NCBI GenBank assembly: GCA_041625325.1
Contig: JBFJTN010000040.1
Span: forward strand, 1 to 19,327
Length of the DNA stretch: 19,327 bases
Reading direction: 5' to 3'
Source of the DNA: Oceanococcus sp041625325
GTDB taxonomy: Bacteria; Pseudomonadota; Gammaproteobacteria; Nevskiales; Oceanococcaceae
The first letter of the stretch is position 1. The number at the start of each line of letters is the position of its first letter. Positions 7,535 to 15,654 of the stretch are shown in pieces. Position numbers and translations under genes: made by a program. The notes below the pieces were generated by a model. That model saw nothing but the letters and a program-made list of their open reading frames with translations. It was not told the origin of the DNA and made no database searches.

Positions 7535-9241
7535 ATGAGCCAGACCGACCTTGCCCATCTGATCGAGCAGTTTCATGCCTTTCGCTGCCGGGATCCGAAT
7601 GCGCGGGTGTTCCTTGGCGTGGAGCGTGATCTGGGCGAACTGCCCGAGCCCGGCCTGGCCGCGCAGGCGGCGGACGCACGCCGGGCGCAGGCCCTGCTGG
7701 CCGAACTGCAGGGTCTGGACACCGAACAGCTGGACTTCGACAGCCGGCTGGATGTCGGGCTCATGGCCCTGATGCTGGAGCAGGAGCTGTTCCAGGCCGG
7801 CTTGCGGTTCAACGGACGCAGCACCCGCGAGCAGCTGCCCGAAGCCGCTGATGGCATCACCCAGGGCATATTCGCGCTGTTTGTCAGCGATCCCCGACCG
7901 GCCGCATCGCGTCTGCGGGATATTACCGCCCGTCTGGAAGCGGCGCCGGCCTTCCTGCAGGCCATGCGGGATCGGCTTGACACACCGGTGACGCGCTGGC
8001 TGCAGATCGAGCTGGACAAGCTCAGCGGCCTGCCGGCCCTGCTGGAGAACATCCGAGCCTGGGCCCGGCAGGAGGAATGGAGCGAGCGTGGCCGACTGGA
8101 CAGCGCCTGTGCCACGACCCTGGCAGCCGTGCAGGGCTATGCCGCCGAGCTGCGCATGCTGCCGACCACCGCGCAGTTCCACCTGGACGAAGCCGATGCC
8201 CGCGAGCTGGTGCGCCTGCGTGGAATCGAGCCCAGCCTGGAGCAGCTGCACGCGATGGCGAGGGAATTCCTGGCCCGGACCAGCGAGCAGATCGAGTCCT
8301 TGCGCGCCCGGCTCTGCGCCCGCTACCGTCTGGCCGATGATGTCACCGCGGCGGAACTGCAGATCTTCCTGCAGCGGCGCTTCGCGGTGGCCCAGGGTGA
8401 GCCGCTGGAGGCGATTCTGGACTGTTACCGGCGGGAGGCCGACGGGATCGCGGCCTTCATCCGGGAGCATCAGCTGTTTCCGCTGCCGGCCCAGCAGGCA
8501 CTGAATATCATCCGGACGCCGACGTTTCTTGCCCCGACCATACCGGCCGGCGCCATGGAGCCTCCGGCGCCGTTTCGCGAGGGGCTCAAGACCAGTCTGG
8601 TCTACCTCACCCTGAGCGAGGAGTTGCGTGACGAGCACACCGCGCTGGGCATTCCCAACATGATGATCCACGAGGGCATCCCGGGGCATCATCTGCAGCT
8701 GGCGATGGCGGCGATGCATCCCTCGGTGGTGCGTCGGCATGTCAGCGCCAACGAGCACGCCGAAGGCTGGACCACCATGCTGGAAGATTACATGCTGGAT
8801 CAGGGCTACATGGGCGAGCTGACCGACGAGGCGCGTTTCGTGGCCAAGCTGGACCTGTGCCGGATCGGGGCGCGGGTCGCGATCGATCTGTTCTTCATGA
8901 CCGGACAGCGCGACTTCCTGGATGTCGGGGTGGATTGCGATCTGTCCGATCCCGATCCATTCGTCGCGGCGGCTTCACTGCTTCGGGCGGTGACAGGTTT
9001 CGTGCCGGGGCGGGTTCAGGCCGAGCTGAACTGGTACTCGATCGAACGGGGCTATCCGCTGAGTTACCTGACCGGCAATCAGCTGGTCTGGGATCTGAAA
9101 CGGGACATGGCCCGGCATCGCGCTGAGCTGAGTGCCACGGAGCGGGACCGGCTCTTCCACCGCAGCTACCTGGAGGCCGGCAACATGCCGCTGAGCTTTC
9201 TGCGCCGCGTTTTCGCCCATCACGATCTGGTGGCGGCGTGA
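7535..9241 (+). CDS. DUF885 family protein (predicted zinc metallopeptidase-like)
   Basis: A 568-aa protein, usual length for DUF885. The family's metal-site-like motif HEGIPGHH lies at residues 379-386, followed by NEHAEGW with Glu407, His408 and Glu410, consistent with an HExxxGHH-type zinc site. The C-terminal part (RRVFAHHDLV preceded by YLTGNQLVW) also fits the family. Many members are exported; this one starts MSQTDLAHLIEQFHAF with no signal peptide, so it is predicted to be cytosolic. Peptidase activity is inferred from motifs; the substrate is unknown. The ATG at 7535 has no obvious Shine-Dalgarno. Its stop overlaps the GTG of the next gene, so they are probably translated together. 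Confidence 0.9.
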   Translation: MSQTDLAHLIEQFHAFRCRDPNARVFLGVERDLGELPEPGLAAQAADARRAQALLAELQGLDTEQLDFDSRLDVGLMALMLEQELFQAGLRFNGRSTREQLPEAADGITQGIFALFVSDPRPAASRLRDITARLEAAPAFLQAMRDRLDTPVTRWLQIELDKLSGLPALLENIRAWARQEEWSERGRLDSACATTLAAVQGYAAELRMLPTTAQFHLDEADARELVRLRGIEPSLEQLHAMAREFLARTSEQIESLRARLCARYRLADDVTAAELQIFLQRRFAVAQGEPLEAILDCYRREADGIAAFIREHQLFPLPAQQALNIIRTPTFLAPTIPAGAMEPPAPFREGLKTSLVYLTLSEELRDEHTALGIPNMMIHEGIPGHHLQLAMAAMHPSVVRRHVSANEHAEGWTTMLEDYMLDQGYMGELTDEARFVAKLDLCRIGARVAIDLFFMTGQRDFLDVGVDCDLSDPDPFVAAASLLRAVTGFVPGRVQAELNWYSIERGYPLSYLTGNQLVWDLKRDMARHRAELSATERDRLFHRSYLEAGNMPLSFLRRVFAHHDLVAA

Positions 9242-9759
9242 TCCGGCGGCTGAAGCGGGACGCGGCCGCCTGTCTGCTGCTCGCGCTGCTCCTGGCCTGC
9301 CAGGGCCGGGAGCTCCTGTCCATGCTCCGTCTCAAGCCCGCACTGTCCGAGGTCCCCGGCGCGCAACGCATCGAGATCAAGTCCGAGATCGACGTGCGGG
9401 CCTTCCCGCAGGACCAGGCGCCGGTGGCGGTGCGTGGCCTGCGTCAGCTGAACGTGGTCGAGTCTGCCTACTACAAGTACCACCTGGCGCAGCAGCCGGC
9501 AGGCAGCTACAAGCTGAAGCTGACCATTTATTCAGATGAGGCCAGCCGGCGCCAGGCCTGGGCTCTCAATTACCCGCCGCAACTCCTCGAAGGGGCGCAG
9601 GACCGATCCTGGGGTGAGGTGGGCTTCGTGGTGCCGGGAAAGGCCGGCGCCTTCGCCCAGGGCCGGGTCATCGCGCATGTCGAAAGCAGCGGGTCGGCCG
9701 ACCAGCTGGATCAGGTCCTGCAGACCCTGCTGCGGCGCAGCCAGCAGCTTCTGCACTAA
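9238..9759 (+). CDS. Putative lipoprotein of unknown function
   Basis: A 173-aa protein I do not recognise. The N-terminus has two arginines and a lysine, a Leu-rich core, and LLAC ending at Cys21, which fits a lipobox, so it is probably an outer- or inner-membrane-anchored lipoprotein. The mature part looks like a compact alpha/beta domain (YKLKLTIYSDEASRRQAWAL; AHVESSGSADQLDQVLQTLL) with no cysteine. The GTG start overlaps the DUF885 stop (GTGA), indicating translational coupling and possibly a shared role. Its TAA overlaps the stop of the convergent cusA gene by four bases. There is no catalytic motif to assign an activity. Confidence 0.78.
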   Translation: MIRRLKRDAAACLLLALLLACQGRELLSMLRLKPALSEVPGAQRIEIKSEIDVRAFPQDQAPVAVRGLRQLNVVESAYYKYHLAQQPAGSYKLKLTIYSDEASRRQAWALNYPPQLLEGAQDRSWGEVGFVVPGKAGAFAQGRVIAHVESSGSADQLDQVLQTLLRRSQQLLH

Positions 9760-12700
9760 GCAAGGCTCCGCCTGCGCCACAGCAGATACACCGCGGGCAG
9801 CACCAGCAGGCTGAGCAGCATGGCGGTGAACATGCCACCCACCATGGGGGCGGCAATGCGCCGCATGAGCTCCGCGCCGCTGCCATCACCCAGCATCACC
9901 GGTAGCAGGCCCCCGAACACGGTGGCTGCGGTCATCGCGATGGGCCGCAGGCGGGAGGCTGCCGCCCGTCTGACCGTCGCCAGCAGCTGCCGCTCGGACA
10001 GGGGCCGGGCCGGGTCACATGCGCGAACGGCCTGGTTCAGGCAGGCGAACAGGATCACGCCCAGTTCCACAGCCAGTCCCGCCAGGGCGATGAAGCCCAC
10101 CGCAACGGCGACCGAAAGCTCGTAGCCGAGCAGATAGACCAGCCAGATGCCGCCGGTCAGCGCCATCGGGACGGTGGCCAGGATCAGCAGCGCCTGGGCG
10201 AGCTGCTGAAACGCCAGATACAGCAGCACCAGCATGACCGCCAGGGTCAGGGGGACCACGAGGCTGAGGCGTTTTCTTGCACGTTCCATGTACTCATACT
10301 GGCCGGACCAGCTGATCGTGTAGCCTGGCGGCAGCGCCAGACGGGCCTGCGCCAGCGCCCGGGCTTCCTGCACGTAGGCGCCGATGTCTCGTCCCGTGAT
10401 ATCCACGTAGACCCAGCCGGCGCGACGCGCATTTTCGCTCTTGATCATGGGGGCGCCGTCCTCGATCCGGATGTCGGCCACGTCGCCCAGGCTCAGGTGC
10501 TGCCCGGCGGGTGTCAGCAGTGGCAGTTCACGCAGGGCTTCTGCCGAATCGCGCCAGGATTGCGGGTAGCGCAGATTGATCGGGTAGCGCTCCAGCCCCT
10601 GGACGCTCTGGCCTATGTCCATGCCGCCGATGGCGCTGCGCACGGTCAACTGGATATCGGCGATGTTCAAGCCGTGGCGCCCGGCGCGCTGGCGGTCGAT
10701 GTCGACCGTCAGGTAGCGCCCCCCGGCGACCCGCTCCGCGTAGGCACTGGCGGTGCCTTCGACCTCGTGCAGCAGCGTTTCCAGAGCCTGCCCAATGCGC
10801 TGAATCTCGCTCAGGTCCGGCCCGCTGATCTTGACCCCGACCGGGGTCTTGATGCCGGTGGCCAGCATGTCGATGCGGGTGCGGATCGGCATGACCCAGG
10901 CATTGCTGAGACCTGGAATCCGGACCCTTTCCCGGATTTCGGCCCGGATGTCATCGAGGGTGTAACCGGGGCGCCACTCGCTGCGATCCTTGAACTGTAT
11001 GGTGGTCTCGATCATGGTCAGTGGCGCGGGGTCGGTGGCCGTCTGCGCGCGACCGATCTTGCCAAACACGCTGTGCACTTCCGGCACGCTCTTGATCAGG
11101 CGGTCCGTTTGCTGGAGCAGCTGGCGGGCCTCACCGATGGAGATGCCCGGGTGGGTCGTGGGCATGTACATCCAGTCGCCTTCGTCCAGGGGCGGCATGA
11201 ACTCGGTGCCCATCCGGCTCAGCGGCCAGAGTGAGGCCAGCACCGCAAGTATGCCCAGGGCCACGGTGGGCCAGGGCCGCTTGAGGGCAAAGTCCAGCAC
11301 CGGGCGGTAGGCGGCGGCCAGCAGCCGGTTCAGCGGGTTGCTGGATTCGGCCGGCACCCGGCCACGGATCGCATAGCCCATGATCACCGGCACCAGGGTG
11401 ACCGCGAGAATGGCCGCCGCGGCCATCGCGTAGGTCTTGGTATAGGCCAGCGGGCTGAACAGTCGCCCTTCCTGGGCCTGCAGCGTGAACACCGGCAGGA
11501 AGGACAGGGTGATGATCAGCAGGGCGAAAAACAGCGGGGCGCCCACCTCGGCAGCCGCATCCGCCACTTTTTGCCAGTGGCTTCTGTCGTCCTCGCGCTC
11601 CAGGTGCTTGTGCAGGTTCTCGACCATCACGATGGCACCGTCGACCATGGCGCCGATGGCGATCGCGATCCCCCCTAGCGACATGATGTTCGCGTTGAGG
11701 CCCTGCAGGCGCATGACCAGGAATGCGGCCAGGATGCCCAGGGGCAGGGCAATGACCGCCACCAGAGCCGAGCGTAGGTGGAACAGGAACGCGGCACAGA
11801 TGATGGCGACCACGGCCAGTTCCTCGAGCAAGGTGATGCGCAGATGTCGCACGGCCTGTCCGATCAGGCGGGAGCGGTCATACACGGTTTCGACCACGAC
11901 CCCATCGGGCAGGCTCGACTCCAGTTCCTGCAGGCGTTCACGGACCTGGGCAATGGTCGCCTGGGCGTTGCCACCCTGGCGCATCACGATGATGCCGCCG
12001 ACGGTTTCGCCTTCCCCGTTGAGCTCCGCGACGCCACGACGCATCTGCGGGCCGGTACGAATCTCGGCCACATCGTCCAGTCGCAGGACGACCCCTTCGG
12101 CGGTGGCGCGCAGCGGGATGGCGGCCAGATCCTCGAGGGACTGGATGTAGCCCGTTGCGCGGACCATGTACTCGGCCTCGCCCATCTCGATCACGCTGCC
12201 CCCGCTTTCGGCATTGCCCGCCTGTATGGCCGCGCGAACCTGGCTCAGGGGGATATCCAGGCTGCGCAGCCGCAGCGGATCCACCACCACCTGATACTGA
12301 CGCACCATGCCTCCGACGGTGGCGACTTCCGCAACGCCCGGCAGGGCCTGCAACTCGTATTTCAGAAACCAGTTCTGCAGGCTCGTCAGCTCGGCAAGGC
12401 CATGCTGTCCGCTGCGGTCGGTGAGCACGTACTCGTAGATCCAGCCGACTCCCGTGGCGTCGGGGCCGAGCTCGGGGCGGGCGGATTCGGGCAGGCGACC
12501 GGCCTCGCGTGAGAGCGCCTCCAGCACGCGCGAGCGGGCCCAGTAGGGGTCTGTCCCTTCTTCGAAAATGACATGGACATAGGAGTCGCCGAAAAAGGAG
12601 TAGCCCCGCACGGACTGCGCGCGCGGCACGGCCAGCATGGCCGTGGACAACGGATAGGTGACCTGATCCTCCACCAGATGCGGCGCCTGACCCGGGTAGG

Positions 12701-12854
12701 GCGTGCGCACGATCACCTGCACGTCGGACAGATCCGGGATGGCGTCGACGGGCGTCCCGTGCAGCGCCCATAGACCGCTGCCCGCAAGCAACAGGCCCGC
12801 CATCAGAACCAGCGGCCGATTGGCCAGCGACCAGTGAATCAGGGCCCGGATCAT
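9756..12854 (-). CDS. cusA: Cu(I)/Ag(I) efflux RND transporter, inner-membrane pump
   Basis: A 1032-aa heavy-metal RND proton antiporter, the pump of a CusCBA tripartite system that drives monovalent metal from periplasm and cytosol across the outer membrane. The N-terminus (PVDAIPDLSDVQVIVRTPYPGQAP) is the HME-RND hallmark. The methionines that bind metal in E. coli CusA (M573, M623, M672) align with M564 (MYMPTTHPG), M614 (PAPLTMIETT) and M663 (RIDMLATGIKTP). These support Cu/Ag rather than Zn/Co/Cd as substrate. In TM4 Asp405 is present (GAMVDGAIVMVEN), and Glu930 corresponds to E. coli E939. Residue 972 is Ile in RLRPIAMT where E. coli has the relay Lys984. The start overlaps the cusB stop (ATGA) with GGGGAG upstream. 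It ends convergently against the lipoprotein gene. Confidence 0.96.
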   Translation of the reverse strand: MIRALIHWSLANRPLVLMAGLLLAGSGLWALHGTPVDAIPDLSDVQVIVRTPYPGQAPHLVEDQVTYPLSTAMLAVPRAQSVRGYSFFGDSYVHVIFEEGTDPYWARSRVLEALSREAGRLPESARPELGPDATGVGWIYEYVLTDRSGQHGLAELTSLQNWFLKYELQALPGVAEVATVGGMVRQYQVVVDPLRLRSLDIPLSQVRAAIQAGNAESGGSVIEMGEAEYMVRATGYIQSLEDLAAIPLRATAEGVVLRLDDVAEIRTGPQMRRGVAELNGEGETVGGIIVMRQGGNAQATIAQVRERLQELESSLPDGVVVETVYDRSRLIGQAVRHLRITLLEELAVVAIICAAFLFHLRSALVAVIALPLGILAAFLVMRLQGLNANIMSLGGIAIAIGAMVDGAIVMVENLHKHLEREDDRSHWQKVADAAAEVGAPLFFALLIITLSFLPVFTLQAQEGRLFSPLAYTKTYAMAAAAILAVTLVPVIMGYAIRGRVPAESSNPLNRLLAAAYRPVLDFALKRPWPTVALGILAVLASLWPLSRMGTEFMPPLDEGDWMYMPTTHPGISIGEARQLLQQTDRLIKSVPEVHSVFGKIGRAQTATDPAPLTMIETTIQFKDRSEWRPGYTLDDIRAEIRERVRIPGLSNAWVMPIRTRIDMLATGIKTPVGVKISGPDLSEIQRIGQALETLLHEVEGTASAYAERVAGGRYLTVDIDRQRAGRHGLNIADIQLTVRSAIGGMDIGQSVQGLERYPINLRYPQSWRDSAEALRELPLLTPAGQHLSLGDVADIRIEDGAPMIKSENARRAGWVYVDITGRDIGAYVQEARALAQARLALPPGYTISWSGQYEYMERARKRLSLVVPLTLAVMLVLLYLAFQQLAQALLILATVPMALTGGIWLVYLLGYELSVAVAVGFIALAGLAVELGVILFACLNQAVRACDPARPLSERQLLATVRRAAASRLRPIAMTAATVFGGLLPVMLGDGSGAELMRRIAAPMVGGMFTAMLLSLLVLPAVYLLWRRRSLA

Positions 12855-14326
12855 GGCCTGGACTCCCCGTGATGGAGCTCCGTAACGACGAAGTTGCCCG
12901 GACCGCGCTGCTCGATGATGGCGTGCACTTGCTGTCCTTCGCGCAGCCCGGCCGTGTCCACCGCCGGGTCCAGACCGAAGCGCATCTGCATGCCCGGCAT
13001 GCTGATTCCCGGCGTTCCGAGAGCTTCTATCGGATCGTGCTCAAGCACGATCCCGTCCGCCTCGAGACCGATGATGCGGGCCATGGTGGCACCGCGCGGT
13101 GGATCGGCCAGAGGCTGTGCGCGCAGGCGCAGGGCCTCGGCATCCAGATTGGCTTCGGCATCGATCATGAACTGGCCGTCCACCACCACGCGATCGCCGG
13201 CGTTCAGGCCCTGCAGGATCTGGCTGCGTCCATCGAAGCGGTGGCCGACCTTCACCGGCACAATCCGGAAACCGTTTTCACCCACCGCTTGCACAACCCG
13301 GTCGCCCCGGGCATCCCGCAGCACGGCGGAGCTGGGGATCTGCAGAACCTGGTCGGCGATGGTCGCGCGGATGCGCACTTCGGCAAACATGTTGGGGCGC
13401 AGCTCGTGGCCAGGATTTTCCAGGCGCAGCCGCAACTGCACGCTGCGGGTTTTCGGGTCCAGTTCCGGATAGATGTAGTCGATCAGCCCCGGCCATTCAC
13501 GCCCTGGAAAGGCATCCAGCCTGACCGTGGCCGGCAGGCCGGGCCTGAGGAGGCCCGCATCACGCTCGGGCACATCCACCAGGACCCAGACCTGGTCCAG
13601 GGATGCCAGGGTCATCAGGTGGCTGCCGGGACTCACGTGCTGCCCCCGGCGCACGCCCAGCGCCGCAACGACGCCGTCGGCGGCAGCATGAGGCGTCAGC
13701 CTCTGGCTGGGTCTGCGGCGGCGCTCCAGGGCGGCGATCTGCGGCTCGTCAAAGCCCAGCGCCAGCAATCGCTGGCGGGCCGCCTGGCGCAGCGCCGTGC
13801 CGGCGCCGTCCAGTGCGCTCAGATACTCGCTTTCCGCGCTGACCAGCTTGGGGGCAAACAGGGTGTAGAGCGGCGCCCCTGCGACGATTGTCGCGCCGCT
13901 GAATTCGACGGCCAGCTGCTCGACCCAGCCCTCGGCCCGCGCATGGATCATCTGGTAGCTGCTCTCGTCGTAGCTGACCCGACCTACGGCCCGGAGTGTC
14001 CGCTGCATCGGGCCCTGCACGGCCCGGGCCGTGAGCACGCCGAGGTTCTGCAGGATCTGAGGCCGGATTTCGACGTCGGCCGCGCTGCTCTCCTGCCGGC
14101 CGCAGTAGGGCACAAGATCCATGCCCATGGGGGATTTGCCCGGCCCCTCGCGTCGATAGGCGGGATCCATGGGGGCCACCCAGTAGGCGGGCTGGGAGCC
14201 ATCCGGACAGGGCCCGTCGGGGTCCGAGGCAGGCTCGGTCAGGCCTGCGGGCGAGGGCAGCAGCCAGGCGAGGGCGAAGCCAAGCCCGACGAACAGCAGT
14301 GCGCTGAGAAGCTGGCGGGCAGTCAT
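12851..14326 (-). CDS. cusB: CusB-type periplasmic adaptor with C-terminal CusF-like domain
   Basis: A 491-aa membrane-fusion protein linking CusA to the outer-membrane channel. Residues 5-23 are a signal-anchor or signal peptide. Residues 48-75 form the heavy-metal-binding N-terminal segment (YWVAPMDP ... PGKSPMGMDLVP), with Met53, Met67 and Met69 matching the Met ligands of E. coli CusB. The lipoyl/barrel-sandwich and beta-barrel regions span about 85-410 (GWVEQL; LDPKTRSVQLRLRLENP; LRPNMFAEV). Residues about 416-487 resemble the Cu/Ag metallochaperone CusF: HDPI with His430, then Met446 and Met448 before RF. The usual Trp of CusF is absent and the loop is longer, with an extra Met443. So the chaperone that is separate in E. 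coli is fused here. Both ends overlap neighbouring genes by ATGA. Confidence 0.95.
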   Translation of the reverse strand: MTARQLLSALLFVGLGFALAWLLPSPAGLTEPASDPDGPCPDGSQPAYWVAPMDPAYRREGPGKSPMGMDLVPYCGRQESSAADVEIRPQILQNLGVLTARAVQGPMQRTLRAVGRVSYDESSYQMIHARAEGWVEQLAVEFSGATIVAGAPLYTLFAPKLVSAESEYLSALDGAGTALRQAARQRLLALGFDEPQIAALERRRRPSQRLTPHAAADGVVAALGVRRGQHVSPGSHLMTLASLDQVWVLVDVPERDAGLLRPGLPATVRLDAFPGREWPGLIDYIYPELDPKTRSVQLRLRLENPGHELRPNMFAEVRIRATIADQVLQIPSSAVLRDARGDRVVQAVGENGFRIVPVKVGHRFDGRSQILQGLNAGDRVVVDGQFMIDAEANLDAEALRLRAQPLADPPRGATMARIIGLEADGIVLEHDPIEALGTPGISMPGMQMRFGLDPAVDTAGLREGQQVHAIIEQRGPGNFVVTELHHGESRP

Positions 14327-15588
14327 GAGTTCTGGTCTCCGAACAGGCGATGGGTCAGCTGGCCGCCACTGAGGCGGTCCAGCATGCTGCGATGGACATG
14401 GGCGTCGCGCACGGCCATCTCCAGGCCCATGCGCAGACCCAGCAGTTGCTCCTCGGAGGCGATCACCGAGGAAAAATCCCCCTGGCCGGCGCGCCAGGCC
14501 GAGAGGGCGGCATCCAGATGGCTGCGGGCCTGCGGCAGCAGCGCCTCCCTGAACAGGCTGCGCTGCTCATCGGCAGCCCGGGCCAGGGCCAGGCTGCTGC
14601 GCAGTTCGGCCTCGATGCTTGCCAGCCGGTCATCACGCTGCCAGTGCAACTGCTGCTGCCTGGCGGCGGCCATGGCCACTGCACTGCGGCGTCGTTCCAG
14701 GTCGATGGGCACATCCACGCTCAGGCCGATCTGGCTCCGCTTCTCCTGCGGGTCCAGGGTGCCGACGTAGCTGAGCCTGAGCGTCAGGTCTGGCCAGTAC
14801 TCCTTGCGCGCCCGCGCCTCGCGCTGCGCATGGGCGGCGATCCGGTCACTCAGGGCAGCCAGCTCCGGATGGGCGCGGCGCGCCGCCTCCAGCAGTTCGG
14901 CCTCGGCAGGCAGGGCTGGCAATGATGTGGCCGCCACAGGCCGAATGGTCTCGGGTGACACCTCCACCTGCAGGCTGCGCCACTGGGCCTGCAGGGACTG
15001 GATCTGGCTGCCCAGTTGCAGCGCCCCCTGACGCAGGACGGACAGACGCAGCTGGGCCCGGGTGGCGCTGGCCTGGGTGCTGTGGCCGACGGCGTAGGCC
15101 TGCAAGGCCACCTGGCTCAGGTCCTGGATCAGCTGCTGATTGTCCGCATTGATGCGCAGGGCGGCCTGGAGATAGACCCATTGGGCATGCAGCTGCCGGA
15201 CCCGGCTGGCCAGGGTCAGACGAAGATCGGCCATGTCATCCCGACTGGCATCGGCTTCGCTGCGCTGCACCTGACGTTCCAGCTCGCGCTTGCCCTGCCA
15301 GGGCAGGCGCTGGCTGATCGCGTAGATCTGTCGTGGTGACTGGCGGTCGTGCGAATAGGTTTCCGGCGCGGTTGACCAGCTGAGTTGCGGGTCAGGCCAG
15401 GCGCCTGCGGCATCGACTGCCGCTTCGGCCGCGTGCACCGCCGATTCCAGGGCTTTGAGGCCGGGATGCGCCTCCAGTACCTTTTCGATGGTCTGGTTGA
15501 GTGAGCGGCTGAAGGCGGGTGTCGCGGGAAAGAAACTGAGGAGCACCGCGACGAGGATCAGTCGACGGGCGCCAGGCAGATGGGACAT
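14323..15588 (-). CDS. cusC: TolC-family outer membrane efflux channel, CusC-type
   Basis: A 421-aa outer-membrane factor of the tripartite metal efflux pump. It has a signal peptide (MSHLPGARRLILVAVLLSFFPATPAFS, cleavage near residue 27) and two repeats of long Ala/Gln/Arg-rich helices, typical of TolC-family periplasmic barrels: residues about 30-205 and 230-410, with AGAWPDPQLSWS (61-72) and QIGLSVDVPIDLERRR in the second repeat. There is no cysteine after the signal, so unlike E. coli CusC it is not predicted to be lipidated. GGAG lies 7 bp before the ATG. It overlaps cusB by four bases and follows the small Cys-rich gene by 66 bp. Confidence 0.92.
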   Translation of the reverse strand: MSHLPGARRLILVAVLLSFFPATPAFSRSLNQTIEKVLEAHPGLKALESAVHAAEAAVDAAGAWPDPQLSWSTAPETYSHDRQSPRQIYAISQRLPWQGKRELERQVQRSEADASRDDMADLRLTLASRVRQLHAQWVYLQAALRINADNQQLIQDLSQVALQAYAVGHSTQASATRAQLRLSVLRQGALQLGSQIQSLQAQWRSLQVEVSPETIRPVAATSLPALPAEAELLEAARRAHPELAALSDRIAAHAQREARARKEYWPDLTLRLSYVGTLDPQEKRSQIGLSVDVPIDLERRRSAVAMAAARQQQLHWQRDDRLASIEAELRSSLALARAADEQRSLFREALLPQARSHLDAALSAWRAGQGDFSSVIASEEQLLGLRMGLEMAVRDAHVHRSMLDRLSGGQLTHRLFGDQNS

Positions 15589-15617
15589 GGAGAGGCTCCG
15601 GAATGACGACAGGCTCC

Positions 15618-15641
15618 CTCGCCGGCGCAGGCGCCGGCGAG
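15618..15641 (-). repeat. Perfect GC hairpin between the Cys-rich ORF and cusC
   Basis: Two perfectly complementary 11-base arms (CTCGCCGGCGC and GCGCCGGCGAG) are separated by two bases. The minus-strand transcript would fold this into a very stable stem just after the stop codon of the Cys-rich ORF and about 30 nt before cusC. There is no U-run on the minus strand after it, so it is not a standard intrinsic terminator. It could protect or process the mRNA, reduce read-through, or take part in regulation. Confidence 0.8.
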
Positions 15642-15654
15642 CGAGGCAGCAGGA

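Noticed and set aside
7085..8758. A 557-codon open frame on the minus strand
   Set aside because: It is antisense to the nucleotide sugar dehydrogenase and DUF885 genes and shows only low-complexity, Gln/Arg/Gly-rich translation.
12869..14770. A 633-codon open frame on the plus strand
   Set aside because: It is antisense to cusB and cusC, which are identified by motifs. It has no recognisable domain and crosses a gene boundary.
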